DNA from: Priestia megaterium NBRC 15308 = ATCC 14581
GTDB lineage: Bacteria; Bacillota; Bacilli; Bacillales; Bacillaceae_H
DNA: 64,000 nt
Assembly: GCF_000832985.1 (NCBI RefSeq)
Contig: NZ_CP009920.1
Coordinates: 1,116,001 to 1,180,000, forward strand
Reading direction: 5' to 3'
Below, one piece after another: positions 7,131-15,279 of this stretch (the first letter of the stretch is position 1; the number at the start of each line of letters is the position of its first letter). Below the pieces are notes generated by a model. That model made no database searches, was not told the origin of the DNA, and was given only the letters and a program-made list of their open reading frames with translations. The position numbers were made by a program, and so were the translations under genes.

Positions 7131-8145
7131 ATGGTTTCAGCTTTTCCAAATACGTTACGGCGTCCGAAAATGAATCTACGGGTACAATTTTCATATCACT
7201 GTCTATTTTTTTAGCTGTCTTCACTGCTTCTCGGTAGTTAGAGCCCGCAGCCCCTTTTTCATTTGGTGCAAAGAAAATCTCTGCTCCTTCTTTATCTGCG
7301 GCTACAATTTTTTGCGAAATACCTCCGATTGGTCCTACCTCTCCTTTATCATTGATAGTCCCTGTACCTGCAACGAGATGGCCTTTTGTCATGTCCTCTT
7401 TAACAAGCTGATTATAAATTTCAAGCGAGAACATCAGTCCAGCTGAAGGCCCTCCTATTTTTTCAGTATCAATATGTATATCGGGCTTAACTTTTAGTTC
7501 TTGGTTCGTTTCTAAGGCAATTCCTAGGCCTACTCGTTTCGGCTCGTCAGGGAATGCTTTAACTTTTAGAGTATGTTTGCTTTCTTTGCCATCTCTTTTT
7601 ACATAAATTGATACTGAATCTCCTGCTTTTTTAGTCGATACGTAGTTGATTAAGTCCTCAGCAGTTTGAATTTTTTCCCCGTCTACTTTCGTCACTACGT
7701 CTCCAACATGAAGTTTTCCATGTGCAGGCATATTTTCTACGACATATGTAACATATACGCCTTTATTGAGATAGGAAACGCTCTTTCCAGCTGCTTCGTA
7801 TGCTACTGAAATAGCAGCATTTTTTGACGTATCCATCATATGTAATTGCCTTGTCGAGTAATCTTCATCGCTTTCACCTTGCTGCAAAATTTGCTTTGTA
7901 GGGAAAATTTCATGAAAGTCCTGTATTTTCGCAAGACCATATGAAAGAGGAGTTGCTCTGCCCATTCTTACAGTTGTCAGCATAAACGTCCCTTTTTCAT
8001 GGTATCCATCTTCTACCTTAATAATAGGAGCAAGTTCTTCTGCCATTCCAGGCTTTGTAATGTAGTACGGCAAAGGATAAAAACAAAGCATTGCCACCAC
8101 TGCAATAACAGCCAAATATACCAAAATTCTAATTCTAGATTTCAC
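7129..8145 (-). CDS. ylbL: PDZ-containing Lon-like serine protease YlbL
   Basis: Membrane-anchored protease of about 338 residues. Order of parts: one N-terminal membrane segment (ILVYLAVIAVVAMLCFYPLP), a PDZ domain (about residues 120-195; LHVGDVVTKVDGEKI), then a Lon-type (S16) proteolytic domain with the catalytic serine in GGPSAGLMFSLEI and the lysine in GGISQKIVAA. B. subtilis YlbL cleaves a DNA-damage checkpoint inhibitor together with CtpA. The GTG start at 8145 is chosen because AAGGAGAAC lies 10 bases upstream and the extended frame runs into ylbK coding sequence; the two genes then overlap by 11 bases and are probably cotranslated. Confidence 0.9.
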   Translation of the reverse strand: MKSRIRILVYLAVIAVVAMLCFYPLPYYITKPGMAEELAPIIKVEDGYHEKGTFMLTTVRMGRATPLSYGLAKIQDFHEIFPTKQILQQGESDEDYSTRQLHMMDTSKNAAISVAYEAAGKSVSYLNKGVYVTYVVENMPAHGKLHVGDVVTKVDGEKIQTAEDLINYVSTKKAGDSVSIYVKRDGKESKHTLKVKAFPDEPKRVGLGIALETNQELKVKPDIHIDTEKIGGPSAGLMFSLEIYNQLVKEDMTKGHLVAGTGTINDKGEVGPIGGISQKIVAADKEGAEIFFAPNEKGAAGSNYREAVKTAKKIDSDMKIVPVDSFSDAVTYLEKLKP

Positions 8146-8932
8146 TTTTTTTGTTCTCCTTCCAATGATCAATTGCTTGCAGGATAGAAGGCAACTGCTC
8201 ATGTGCTGCTTGTTCACCAATTGAAATCATTTCTTGAATGTTTGTAAACGCTCTGGAACTAAAAGTATCGAGATTAGGACGAATCATAATGTCTGAAGCA
8301 ATGGTCCGATGAGCTACTAGCTCATCTTGCAAAATATCTAAACTTTGCATAATGACATCAAAAATAGAGCTGATTTCTGCATTCACTTTCGCTTTTGATA
8401 CATCGACTCCAATGACAATATCAGATCCCATTTCTTTTACAACCGATACAGGAATACGGTCCACTACCCCGCCGTCTACAAGCAATCGTCCATCAATTAC
8501 TTCGGGAGCAAAGATTCCTGGAATTGAAATACTTGCTCTCACCGCTTCAGCGATAGGTCCTTTTTTAAACACCACTTTCTCTCCTGTTTTCAAATCTGTC
8601 GCTACAATGGCAAACGGTACAGATAGCTGTTCAATGGTTCTATTTTGCGTAAAGGTGCGAACCAACGATTTTACTCTGTTTCCCGTAATAAATCCCATTT
8701 TAGGCACGGTAAAATCCAAATAATACTTTCGTTTGAACGTTAGCGCCATTTTATAAAGAGTTGCCAGTTCAATACCTGACGCATATAGTGCACCAACTAA
8801 AGCTCCCATACTGCTGCCAGCTAGAAAATCAATAGGAATGTTATTTTCTGTTAGCGTTTTGATTACTCCTAAATGTGCAAAACCTCTAGCTCCACCTGAG
8901 CCTAACGCAACTCCTATTTTTGGGCTTTCCAC
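8135..8932 (-). CDS. ylbK: Patatin-like phospholipase family protein YlbK
   Basis: Predicted cytoplasmic serine lipase/esterase of 265 residues. The patatin signature is complete: glycine-rich oxyanion loop GSGGARG at residues 11-17, nucleophile elbow GSSMG with serine 41, and the catalytic aspartate in LLVDGGVVDRIP near residue 153. The substrate is not known. It begins with GTG at 8932, after GAGGGGGCAGG. It forms an operon with ylbL through an 11-base overlap and is divergent from ylbJ across a 436-base gap. This matches the ylbK-ylbL pair of B. subtilis. Confidence 0.9.
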   Translation of the reverse strand: MESPKIGVALGSGGARGFAHLGVIKTLTENNIPIDFLAGSSMGALVGALYASGIELATLYKMALTFKRKYYLDFTVPKMGFITGNRVKSLVRTFTQNRTIEQLSVPFAIVATDLKTGEKVVFKKGPIAEAVRASISIPGIFAPEVIDGRLLVDGGVVDRIPVSVVKEMGSDIVIGVDVSKAKVNAEISSIFDVIMQSLDILQDELVAHRTIASDIMIRPNLDTFSSRAFTNIQEMISIGEQAAHEQLPSILQAIDHWKENKKSEI

Positions 8933-9368
8933 TTTACCTGCCCCCTCGTTTTACCTTATAGACTTCTAAAAATGTAAAAACATTTGATGAGCTTCTCTAT
9001 CATTGTTGCCCTGTATTCGGTAGGACTATTCTTCATTTTCTATTTGTTCATTTAGTATGAAGCTAAAGATATGTTTTGCTCAATACACGGTGGTTATTAA
9101 GCATTATACTATACTGAAGGTTGTTTTAAGAAATTCTTACTCTTCGCTTGCTGCATATACGTTTTTTTACTCCTTGACTATCCTAGGAGTGCATTGATTT
9201 ATGTATATGAATTGTATTTCCAAATGTGACAAGACGCCTTTTTATTCAATATGAATTTATTTTCTCCTTACTCATAGGCATAAAGTCGATGCATAGCTTC
9301 GTATATTGATATATAGAAGAACTTGTACATTCGCCTAAAACTCCTCATTTCATTCATATCAAGATGAC
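8933..9368. other. Divergent intergenic region ylbK/ylbJ
   Basis: 436 AT-rich bases between two divergent genes. It must hold both promoters but I find no clear sigma-A pair. GTATATT at 9301-9307 with TGTACATT at 9324-9331 resembles a sigma-E promoter (expected for ylbJ), though the 16-base spacing is long. No open reading frame of note was seen. Confidence 0.4.
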
Positions 9369-10610
9369 GTGAGCTTAGAAAAGGAGATGAATCGTTCGTT
9401 GAATAAATCAATGGTGAAAACACTTCTGCTCGGGACGAGCGTAACGCTTCTCGCTATTGCGCTTATTGTATATCCAAAAGAAGCGCTAGAAGGTTCAGTA
9501 AGAGGTCTCAACACATGGTGGAAGGTCGTCTTTCCTTCTCTGCTGCCCTTTTTTATTGTTTCAGAAATGCTTATTGGGTTTGGCGTAGTGAAGTTCATTG
9601 GGATCTTATTAGAGCCGTTTATGAGGCCTTTATTCCGAGTACCTGGAGTAGGGGGTTTTGCTTTAGCAATGGGCATGGCTTCTGGGTTTCCTTCAGGTGC
9701 AAAAATCACTTCCCGGCTGCGTCAAGAAAAGCAGCTAACAGCTATCGAAGCTGAAAGACTCGTATCATTTACTAACTCATCTAACCCTATTTTTATTTTT
9801 GGAGCTGTGGCAGTTGGCTTTTTCCACAATCCAGCTGTCGGTATCATATTAGCTCTCTCACATTACATAGGGAATATTTGTGTAGGATTGGTGATGCGGT
9901 TTTATGGATCAGCAAAACCGAAAGGACAAGTAACTCAAAAACCTTCTTTATCGTTAGCTTTTCATGAAATGCATAAAACGCGTTTAAAAGATAAGCGTCC
10001 TATCGGGAAGCTTCTAGGAGATGCGGTTACTTCTGCTGTTCAATCTCTCTTAATGATTGGCGGTTTTATCATTTTATTTTCTGTATTAAACAAACTTTTA
10101 TATGTTACTCATATCACGGCCGTTTTAAGCAGCGGTCTAGCTTATTTATTTTCCCTGTGTCATATAGGGCCTGAACTGAGCCTTCCCTTTATTTCAGGGC
10201 TTTTTGAAATCACACTAGGAAGCCGTCTAGCAAGTGAAGCACCAGACACGCTGCTGTTTCATCAAATTATCATCGTTAGTTTTGTATTAGGCTTCAGCGG
10301 TTTCTCCGTTCAAGCACAAGTGGCTAGCATACTCGCCGAAACAGATATTCGATTTTTCCCGTTTTTTATTGCACGCATTTTTCACGGCTGTTTTGCGGTA
10401 GTATTCACTATCTTTCTATGGGGTCCTCTTCGAGAATCCATTACTACTTTTCAAGCATCTGAAGGAGCACTGCCGGTTTTTTCTCACTTGGAGTCCGTTA
10501 CGATTCTATCGCAGTGGCTAAACGTGTACGGTCCGCTCTTAACGATTTTTACGCTGTGCTGCTATATTTATATATATTCAAAACGAACGTTTCTTCATCG
10601 TTCCCAGTAA
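9369..10610 (+). CDS. ylbJ: Sporulation integral membrane protein YlbJ
   Basis: Polytopic membrane protein of the nucleoside-recognition (Gate) family, needed in B. subtilis for a heat-resistant spore cortex and expressed under sigma-E. About eight hydrophobic segments are visible, among them VVFPSLLPFFIVSEML and LMIGGFIILFSVLNKLLYV, with the Gate motif GMASGFPSGAK near residue 102. The start is uncertain: GTG 9369 has no good binding site, ATG 9387 lies directly on AAGGAG, and TTG 9399 has AAGGAG at a good distance. All are in frame. It is divergent from ylbK and convergent with coaD. Confidence 0.88.
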   Translation: MSLEKEMNRSLNKSMVKTLLLGTSVTLLAIALIVYPKEALEGSVRGLNTWWKVVFPSLLPFFIVSEMLIGFGVVKFIGILLEPFMRPLFRVPGVGGFALAMGMASGFPSGAKITSRLRQEKQLTAIEAERLVSFTNSSNPIFIFGAVAVGFFHNPAVGIILALSHYIGNICVGLVMRFYGSAKPKGQVTQKPSLSLAFHEMHKTRLKDKRPIGKLLGDAVTSAVQSLLMIGGFIILFSVLNKLLYVTHITAVLSSGLAYLFSLCHIGPELSLPFISGLFEITLGSRLASEAPDTLLFHQIIIVSFVLGFSGFSVQAQVASILAETDIRFFPFFIARIFHGCFAVVFTIFLWGPLRESITTFQASEGALPVFSHLESVTILSQWLNVYGPLLTIFTLCCYIYIYSKRTFLHRSQ

Positions 10611-10662
10611 AAAAAGAACGCGACGTTTTCTTATCGGCAAAGAAAACGTCACGTTCTTTTTT
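10609..10662. terminator. Bidirectional terminator between ylbJ and coaD
   Basis: A long stem: AAAAAAGAACG then GACGTTTTCTT pairs with AAGAAAACGTC then CGTTCTTTTTT, one mismatch, loop of about 7 bases, flanked by A/T runs. It overlaps the ylbJ stop. Confidence 0.88.
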
Positions 10663-10665
10663 ATC

Positions 10666-11187
<522 letters not shown>

Positions 11188-11195
11188 TCATTGAT

Positions 11196-11765
11196 TTAGT
11201 CAACTGATTCTTCTTTTTTGTATGTATAAATAGAAACACCAATGATACCGTACGTTTCGCTTTTTATTTTTTCAAATAAACCAATCTCATCATCTAACTG
11301 TACATCATGAGAATGCTCCGCTACAATAATTCCTGTTTTTGCTAGAAGATTTTCTTCACTTACCGTTTCGATAAGCGCTTTCAACTTTTGTGCTTTATAC
11401 GGTGGATCAAGCAAAAGTAAATCGACAGTCAGCTCCCTTTTCTTTATCGCTTTCAGTGCACGTTCTGCATCATTTCGATACACTTCAGCGCGGTCTTCTA
11501 ACCGGCAAGATGCTAAGTTTGCTTTAATCGTCTGAATCGCTTTGCCATCCCGATCCACAAAAATGACTTTATCTATTCCTCGGCTTAGAGCTTCAATTCC
11601 CAAGCCACCGCTTCCACCGAACAAATCAAGAGCTGTTCCACCTTCAAAAAACGGTCCAATCATATTAAAAATAGCTTCTTTCACCTTATCTGTTGTAGGG
11701 CGGGTTGAGTATCCTGGAACCGCCTTTAACGCATGGCCTTTATATAAACCTGCTACTACTCTCAT
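11196..11765 (-). CDS. rsmD: 16S rRNA (guanine(966)-N(2))-methyltransferase RsmD
   Basis: SAM-dependent methyltransferase for G966 of 16S rRNA; 189 residues. The SAM loop DLFGGSGGLGIEALSRG lies near residues 45-61 and the catalytic DPPY motif of N2/N6 methylases is in LLLLDPPYKAQ near residue 120. The N-terminus MRVVAGLYKGHALKAVPG matches the family start; ATG 11765 has AAGG about 11 bases upstream, while the GTG three codons earlier is too close to it. It is ylbH in B. subtilis. A structured leader family (ylbH leader) is known upstream of this gene in Bacillus, so the 611-base region upstream deserves a covariance search. Confidence 0.94.
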   Translation of the reverse strand: MRVVAGLYKGHALKAVPGYSTRPTTDKVKEAIFNMIGPFFEGGTALDLFGGSGGLGIEALSRGIDKVIFVDRDGKAIQTIKANLASCRLEDRAEVYRNDAERALKAIKKRELTVDLLLLDPPYKAQKLKALIETVSEENLLAKTGIIVAEHSHDVQLDDEIGLFEKIKSETYGIIGVSIYTYKKEESVD

Positions 11766-12125
11766 CCTTATCACTACCTTACTTTTACTTCCTTATTCTT
11801 CATTATCCTAACATATTTTGAATTACAAAGACTAGCAAAAATCCTCAATTTATTCAATGCTGTATACATTCTATGCAGTAACCAGCAGCTTGCTTTTATG
11901 CTGGACTTTTACGGCCGTGTCCTTAGATACACTGATTCTTTTCTAAAAGATACACCTATGAAGATCATTCGGCATTTCGTTCATAGAAGAATTCCTTTAC
12001 TTTAATATGTCATAACAAACGTAAATTTACCCTTTTTCTCTGTTATGTTATCAGTCTTTTATGTATTAAAAAGTGAATTTCACAAGACAGGTATATGAAC
12101 GTTTAAAACGGACATACTGACTAGT

Positions 12126-12300
12126 AACAACATCATCTAACCGATGTTGTTGCCAACCGCGGAGAAGACTTACGTTTCCCCATAAGTTCTTCCTCCGGTT
12201 TCTCCTCTCCCTTTGCCTTCATCAAGGTGCTTGTAATCGCAGAGGTGATTACACCCCTTTATTGAAGGGCCCTACAATGAGTAGTTGTAGGGATTTTTTT
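12126..12300 (+). ncRNA. Candidate structured RNA / terminated leader
   Basis: The region between rsmD and a plus-strand gene folds into consecutive stems. First, AACAACATC pairs with GATGTTGTT (12126-12134 with 12143-12151), 9 bp perfect. Second, CCG-GGAG-AGACTTA pairs with TAAGT-CTCCGG (about 12158-12198) with small bulges. Third, CCTTCA/TGAAGG encloses GGT/ACC and GTAATC/GATTAC (about 12217-12268). A terminator with seven T follows. No open reading frame explains it. It may be a cis-acting leader of the downstream gene or a free small RNA. I recognise no riboswitch class. The strand is set by the terminator. Confidence 0.5.
12270..12300 (+). terminator. Plus-strand terminator ahead of DUF7147 gene
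   Basis: CCCTACAA and TTGTAGGG form an 8-bp stem with a 7-base loop, then A and seven T. It lies 77 bases before the start codon at 12377 with no gene to terminate upstream on this strand, which points to a leader or small RNA. Confidence 0.82.
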
Positions 12301-12376
12301 ATTTACTCTTAAAATATTCAGTGATACATTAAACTACGTGAGTTTGCTTTTTTAATACATAAAGGGGGAAATACAT

Positions 12377-12763
12377 ATGATTCAGCGTTTTATTGAGCTC
12401 GGAGAAGGGTATTCAGATATTTATGAGCTGTTAGAGATTGTCAAAAGCAACAAACACCGTCTTGCTCATCTTATTATGCTGCGAACAGGAAAAGAAGATC
12501 GACAAGTAGCTTCTTTTGTCGCTGTCTTGCATCCAACAGCTGAAGGGAATTTCCAACCGCTTTACGTTTGCCGAGAAGGAATTGTTTTAAAACAAAACGA
12601 CAGCAAGCGCGTTGAGTTATTTAAACGAGCTGCTGAGGAAGCGGGAAAAGAAATTGTGGTACTCGATGTCAAACCATCTACTACATTTCCAGAAACAGCA
12701 CTCTACTATCAGCACCTTATTGGCATTTTGCGAATGAACCGCTTTATTCCGCCAATGCAATAA
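12377..12763 (+). CDS. DUF7147 family protein, function unknown
   Basis: 128-residue soluble protein with no signal peptide or membrane segment. It resembles the conserved Bacillaceae family DUF7147, which has at times been labelled methylthioribose kinase without support; nothing kinase-like is visible. Visible features are a hydrophobic N-terminal helix region (FIELGEGYSDIYELLEIV), a beta-rich middle (VASFVAVLHPT) and a C-terminal segment LYYQHLIGILRMNRFIPPMQ. AAAGGGGGAAATACAT precedes the ATG. It is a single gene reading against its neighbours, between rsmD and ylbG, and B. subtilis has no gene at this point. Expression may be set by the terminated leader at 12126-12300. Confidence 0.7.
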   Translation: MIQRFIELGEGYSDIYELLEIVKSNKHRLAHLIMLRTGKEDRQVASFVAVLHPTAEGNFQPLYVCREGIVLKQNDSKRVELFKRAAEEAGKEIVVLDVKPSTTFPETALYYQHLIGILRMNRFIPPMQ

Positions 12764-12805
12764 TCTCATCCCTGCCTATTCGTTTACGAAGGGCAAGTAA
12801 AATAA

Positions 12806-12836
12806 AAAAAAGGAATGTAAATAACATTCCTTTTTT
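12806..12836. terminator. Bidirectional terminator between DUF7147 gene and ylbG
   Basis: AAAAAAGGAATGT and ACATTCCTTTTTT pair perfectly (13 bp) around AAATA. Confidence 0.9.
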
Positions 12837-12838
12837 GT

Positions 12839-13114
12839 TTAAATTCCTATCTTATAGTCATATTCCTTCGCCTTATCCGGCTTTGAATTTTCGAATTCTG
12901 TTTTTAAAAACGGCCGATAAGAAGGATCTACTTTCTTCACAAAAGGTAGAGACTGAAGTTTATGGATTGTTTTTTCAATGCCATCTTGGTTGCAATATAA
13001 GACAACATACTTTAATTCTTTAGATACGTAATGTACATTTCCGTACTTTCGCAATGCTTTTGCTTGCTTAACAGAATGCACATACGCCACAATTCCTTGA
13101 CGTTCAACAAACAT
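12839..13114 (-). CDS. ylbG: YlbG family protein (UPF0298)
   Basis: 91-residue cytoplasmic protein of the YlbG/UPF0298 family (DUF2129), found next to ylbF across Bacilli; function unknown. The family core is visible: [28 protein letters not shown] (residues 4-31) and the YVVLYCNQD strand near residue 36. The start at 13114 is chosen over a frame 15 codons longer because AAAAGGGGAACTAAAT immediately precedes it and the family begins MFxxRQG. It has its own promoter, since a strong terminator (13320-13356) lies between it and ylbF. Confidence 0.92.
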   Translation of the reverse strand: MFVERQGIVAYVHSVKQAKALRKYGNVHYVSKELKYVVLYCNQDGIEKTIHKLQSLPFVKKVDPSYRPFLKTEFENSKPDKAKEYDYKIGI

Positions 13115-13319
13115 ATTTAGTTCCCCTTTTGCATACGTTATATTGGTTTTCTTTATCATAAATTCTTTTATATGAAGTAGGTGCTTTATGTATGAATTTA
13201 GATGATATCTGGATGCTCTTTCTTACTCATTTTAACGAGCAGAGAGCTATTGAACAAGTCATTTTCAAAAAAATCACAAATATACCCTTTTTGTATATAA
13301 ACACATCAATTAAGCGTAG

Positions 13320-13356
13320 AAAAATAGATGAGCTTCTAGAAGCTTCATCTATTTTT
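13320..13356 (-). terminator. Strong terminator between ylbF and ylbG
   Basis: AAAAATAGATGA and TCATCTATTTTT enclose a second pairing GCTTC/GAAGC, 17 bp in total with one bulge. It ends ylbF transcription and can act on both strands. The rest of the 397-base gap 13115-13511 holds only spurious frames. Confidence 0.85.
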
Positions 13357-13511
13357 GCTACATCCAATACAAATGCTACGTGGCGCTCAACTTTTGTCAG
13401 AAGTCAGCATCTTACTTATGTTTATCAGCATAGGTTTTACGTTCCACAGCGTAAAATGGCCTGCTGCGGAAATTCCTGTGCTGATTGCGTTCGATTTATA
13501 CAGTGAACGGC

Positions 13512-13958
13512 TTATGCGCTGCACCCACAGCTTCCCCCAGATCCGCAGCCACCGCCGCAGCTGCTTCCCGTATCAAAAAACGGATTTCCCGTTGGTACTT
13601 TCACATGCTCTGAAACAGCTTGACCAAGGATAACGCTAATTTCATCAAGCAGCTTTTGTAATTCACTTTCTGCTTTTTTGAACGCAGCGATTGTCGCGTG
13701 TAAATCAACTTGACGCTTTACATCACGCACTTGTCTCGTAATGGTTTTATAATCAGGATGATATTTTCCAAATCGCTGAACATCCTCATACTGTTCCTTT
13801 ATTTTCACAAATTCAGCAATTAATGCCTGTGCATGTGAATCTTTATTTAATCTATATAAACATTGACGATAGTTCTCGGCTACGTCTGATTGTAACACCA
13901 TGTTCGCTACGTGATCAGACTCATCGAGTAATTCAACAGTTCTCATTGTTGTCAGCAT
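13512..13958 (-). CDS. ricF: RicF (YlbF), subunit of the RicAFT complex
   Basis: 148-residue helical protein of the YlbF/YmcA family. In B. subtilis it forms the RicA-RicF-RicT complex that carries iron-sulfur clusters, steers RNase Y mRNA processing and promotes competence, biofilm and sporulation. The helical core ENYRQCLYRLNKD (residues 29-41) and IKEQYEDVQRFGKYHPDY are typical. The C-terminal tail is cysteine/glycine-rich with Cys134, 138, 144 and 146, which suits cluster ligation; it differs from ordinary YlbF-domain proteins without such a tail. AACGGAGGTGCACAGCC precedes the ATG. Gene order ylbE-ylbF-ylbG is kept except for an inserted lipoprotein gene upstream. Confidence 0.92.
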   Translation of the reverse strand: MLTTMRTVELLDESDHVANMVLQSDVAENYRQCLYRLNKDSHAQALIAEFVKIKEQYEDVQRFGKYHPDYKTITRQVRDVKRQVDLHATIAAFKKAESELQKLLDEISVILGQAVSEHVKVPTGNPFFDTGSSCGGGCGSGGSCGCSA

Positions 13959-14008
13959 GGCTGTGCACCTCCGTTTTTATCTTATCACGTTTTGGATCTA
14001 AAGAAAAA

Positions 14009-14049
14009 GAACTTGCTAAAACAGCTTACACTGATTTACTACAAGTTCT
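14009..14049 (-). terminator. Likely terminator after lipoprotein gene
   Basis: AGAACTTG and CAAGTTCT form an 8-bp stem with a long loop; on the minus strand U-rich UUUUCUUU follows. It lies 10 bases after the lipoprotein stop. Confidence 0.55.
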
Positions 14050-14058
14050 ACTTTTTAA

Positions 14059-14445
14059 CTATATAATTTCAACCGTAAAGGTATTCCTCACTTGATAACT
14101 TTCTTCTTTAGATTTCATCAGTTCAATCGTAACAGTATGAGATCCTTTTGGAAGATCACTTAAAACAAAGGCTGCTTGCTTCATTTCTTTAGATGGTTTT
14201 CCATCTACTTTGATTTGAAGGAATCCACTCTCTGTTGAAAATGAAAACCCGCTTAGAATACATTCGACGTATACGTTTTGTCCTTTCACATGCTGGTGTA
14301 CCATCAGTGAAGGTTTTGTATTCATTGCACCAAACGTTTCAGCTGCCCGCGGCTGAGAGGAAATTTTAGTTTCAGGTTTTGGTTTATCATGGTTGCATCC
14401 TAGCAGAGAAACTACACATAAGACCGTCGTTAATAGTAAGCGCAT
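14059..14445 (-). CDS. Small putative lipoprotein, function unknown
   Basis: 128-residue secreted lipoprotein. The N-terminus MRLLLTTVLCVVSLLGCNHDK is a signal peptide ending in the lipobox SLLGC, so cysteine 17 should be lipidated and the protein anchored on the outer face of the membrane. The mature part is beta-rich; the C-terminal half (LSDLPKGSHTVTIELMKSK) has the look of an immunoglobulin-like strand pattern. I do not recognise a named family. It stands between ylbE and ylbF, where B. subtilis has no gene, and each side has a terminator, so it is probably a single transcription unit. Confidence 0.78.
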   Translation of the reverse strand: MRLLLTTVLCVVSLLGCNHDKPKPETKISSQPRAAETFGAMNTKPSLMVHQHVKGQNVYVECILSGFSFSTESGFLQIKVDGKPSKEMKQAAFVLSDLPKGSHTVTIELMKSKEESYQVRNTFTVEII

Positions 14446-14517
14446 AATACCATTCCTTTATCATTCGTTTCTCCATAGTGTTTACAAACTCTTTGTTTTT
14501 ACTCATGACGTGCAAAA

Positions 14518-14545
14518 ATCTCTGCATCGCTATGTATGCAGAGAT
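14518..14545 (-). terminator. Terminator after ylbE
   Basis: ATCTCTGCAT and ATGCAGAGAT form a 10-bp perfect stem with an 8-base loop, followed on the minus strand by UUUU. It touches the ylbE stop codon. Confidence 0.75.
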
Positions 14546-14781
14546 CATTGATTTTTCATGGACTGAAACATATGAAACATCATGTTTGCCATTTGAATCG
14601 AATTCGAAAACTTTTCGACTTTATGAGGAATCGTTTGTTTGTAGTAGTGCTTAGATTCTAATTCAAATTTCTCCAGTTCTTCAGGATTTCTAGATAAACG
14701 CCGGTACCACATTGGCTGTTCACGAACGAAGTCGTTGAGTTTAGGACGAGACTGCATATACTCGTATATATCTTTTCTCAT
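14545..14781 (-). CDS. ylbE: YlbE-like family protein
   Basis: 78-residue protein of the YlbE family; function unknown. The characteristic segment IYEYMQSRPKLNDFVREQPMWYRRLSRNP occupies residues 5-33, followed by a helical C-terminus. AGGAAAGATTAAACGCA precedes the ATG. It follows ylbD with a 5-base gap, so the two are cotranscribed, and a terminator follows. The ylbD-ylbE order is that of B. subtilis. Confidence 0.9.
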   Translation of the reverse strand: MRKDIYEYMQSRPKLNDFVREQPMWYRRLSRNPEELEKFELESKHYYKQTIPHKVEKFSNSIQMANMMFHMFQSMKNQ

Positions 14782-14786
14782 TGCGT

Positions 14787-15197
14787 TTAATCTTTCCTAA
14801 AGCCAAATGGATTCCCTGGCCCGGAAGCTGCTCCTCCACCGGATGGCTTAGATGGCTGAAATTGCTGCAGTACTTGTTGAATATTGGAAATAGCTGAATT
14901 TACATTTGTGATATGATTTTGCATTTGATTCAAGTCCATGTTTTTCAGCGAGGATACGATTGTACCCATGATATCTTTTTTCTCCTCTGTTGCAGCAGTT
15001 GGTTCAGCCTTTGCACTTTCTTCTGAACGATATGCCTCCCACATTGGATCTTCTGCACCGAATAAATACCAATCTTCATAAAGCTCTTTCCACGTTTTTT
15101 GCTGCTTTCGAACCTGTTCTACTAATTTGGGATGTGATTTTACAAATTGTTTAAATTCCACAACGGACGGATGAAGCTCTCGTTTGGTTTCCTTCAC
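14787..15197 (-). CDS. ylbD: YlbD family protein, putative coat protein
   Basis: About 136 residues, YlbD family; the B. subtilis member is annotated as a putative spore coat protein, without a known activity. The conserved N-terminal part is HPSVVEFKQFVKSHPKLVEQVR and WKELYEDWYLFGAEDPMWEAYR; a long helix with asparagine-rich heptads (MNQMQNHITNVNSAISNIQ-like) and a proline/glycine-rich tail (PSGGGAASGPGNPFG) follow. Start is uncertain between GTG 15203 and GTG 15197; the second has GAGGTGA at a better distance. It is the last gene of the ylb block; the next gene, ypjA, belongs to a different locus in B. subtilis. Confidence 0.87.
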   Translation of the reverse strand: MKETKRELHPSVVEFKQFVKSHPKLVEQVRKQQKTWKELYEDWYLFGAEDPMWEAYRSEESAKAEPTAATEEKKDIMGTIVSSLKNMDLNQMQNHITNVNSAISNIQQVLQQFQPSKPSGGGAASGPGNPFGFRKD

Positions 15198-15279
15198 AGT
15201 CACTCACCTCATACTTAAATATAGCCTACTATATCTTAGAAAAAGAGAGCTCGTTTCGTGCGCCTATTTCAAAAATTTT

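Noticed and set aside
9301-9331. Sigma-E promoter for ylbJ
   Set aside because: GTATATT fits the -35 box but the -10 match is poor and the spacing is 16; mentioned only in the gap entry.
13192-13506. Plus-strand reading frame of 104 codons between ylbG and ylbF, with a plausible ribosome binding site
   Set aside because: It runs straight through the strong terminator hairpin at 13320-13356 and shows no recognisable domain; treated as chance.
13355-13633. Plus-strand frame with a hydrophobic stretch resembling a membrane helix
   Set aside because: It runs antisense into the end of ricF and has no ribosome binding site; no family recognised.
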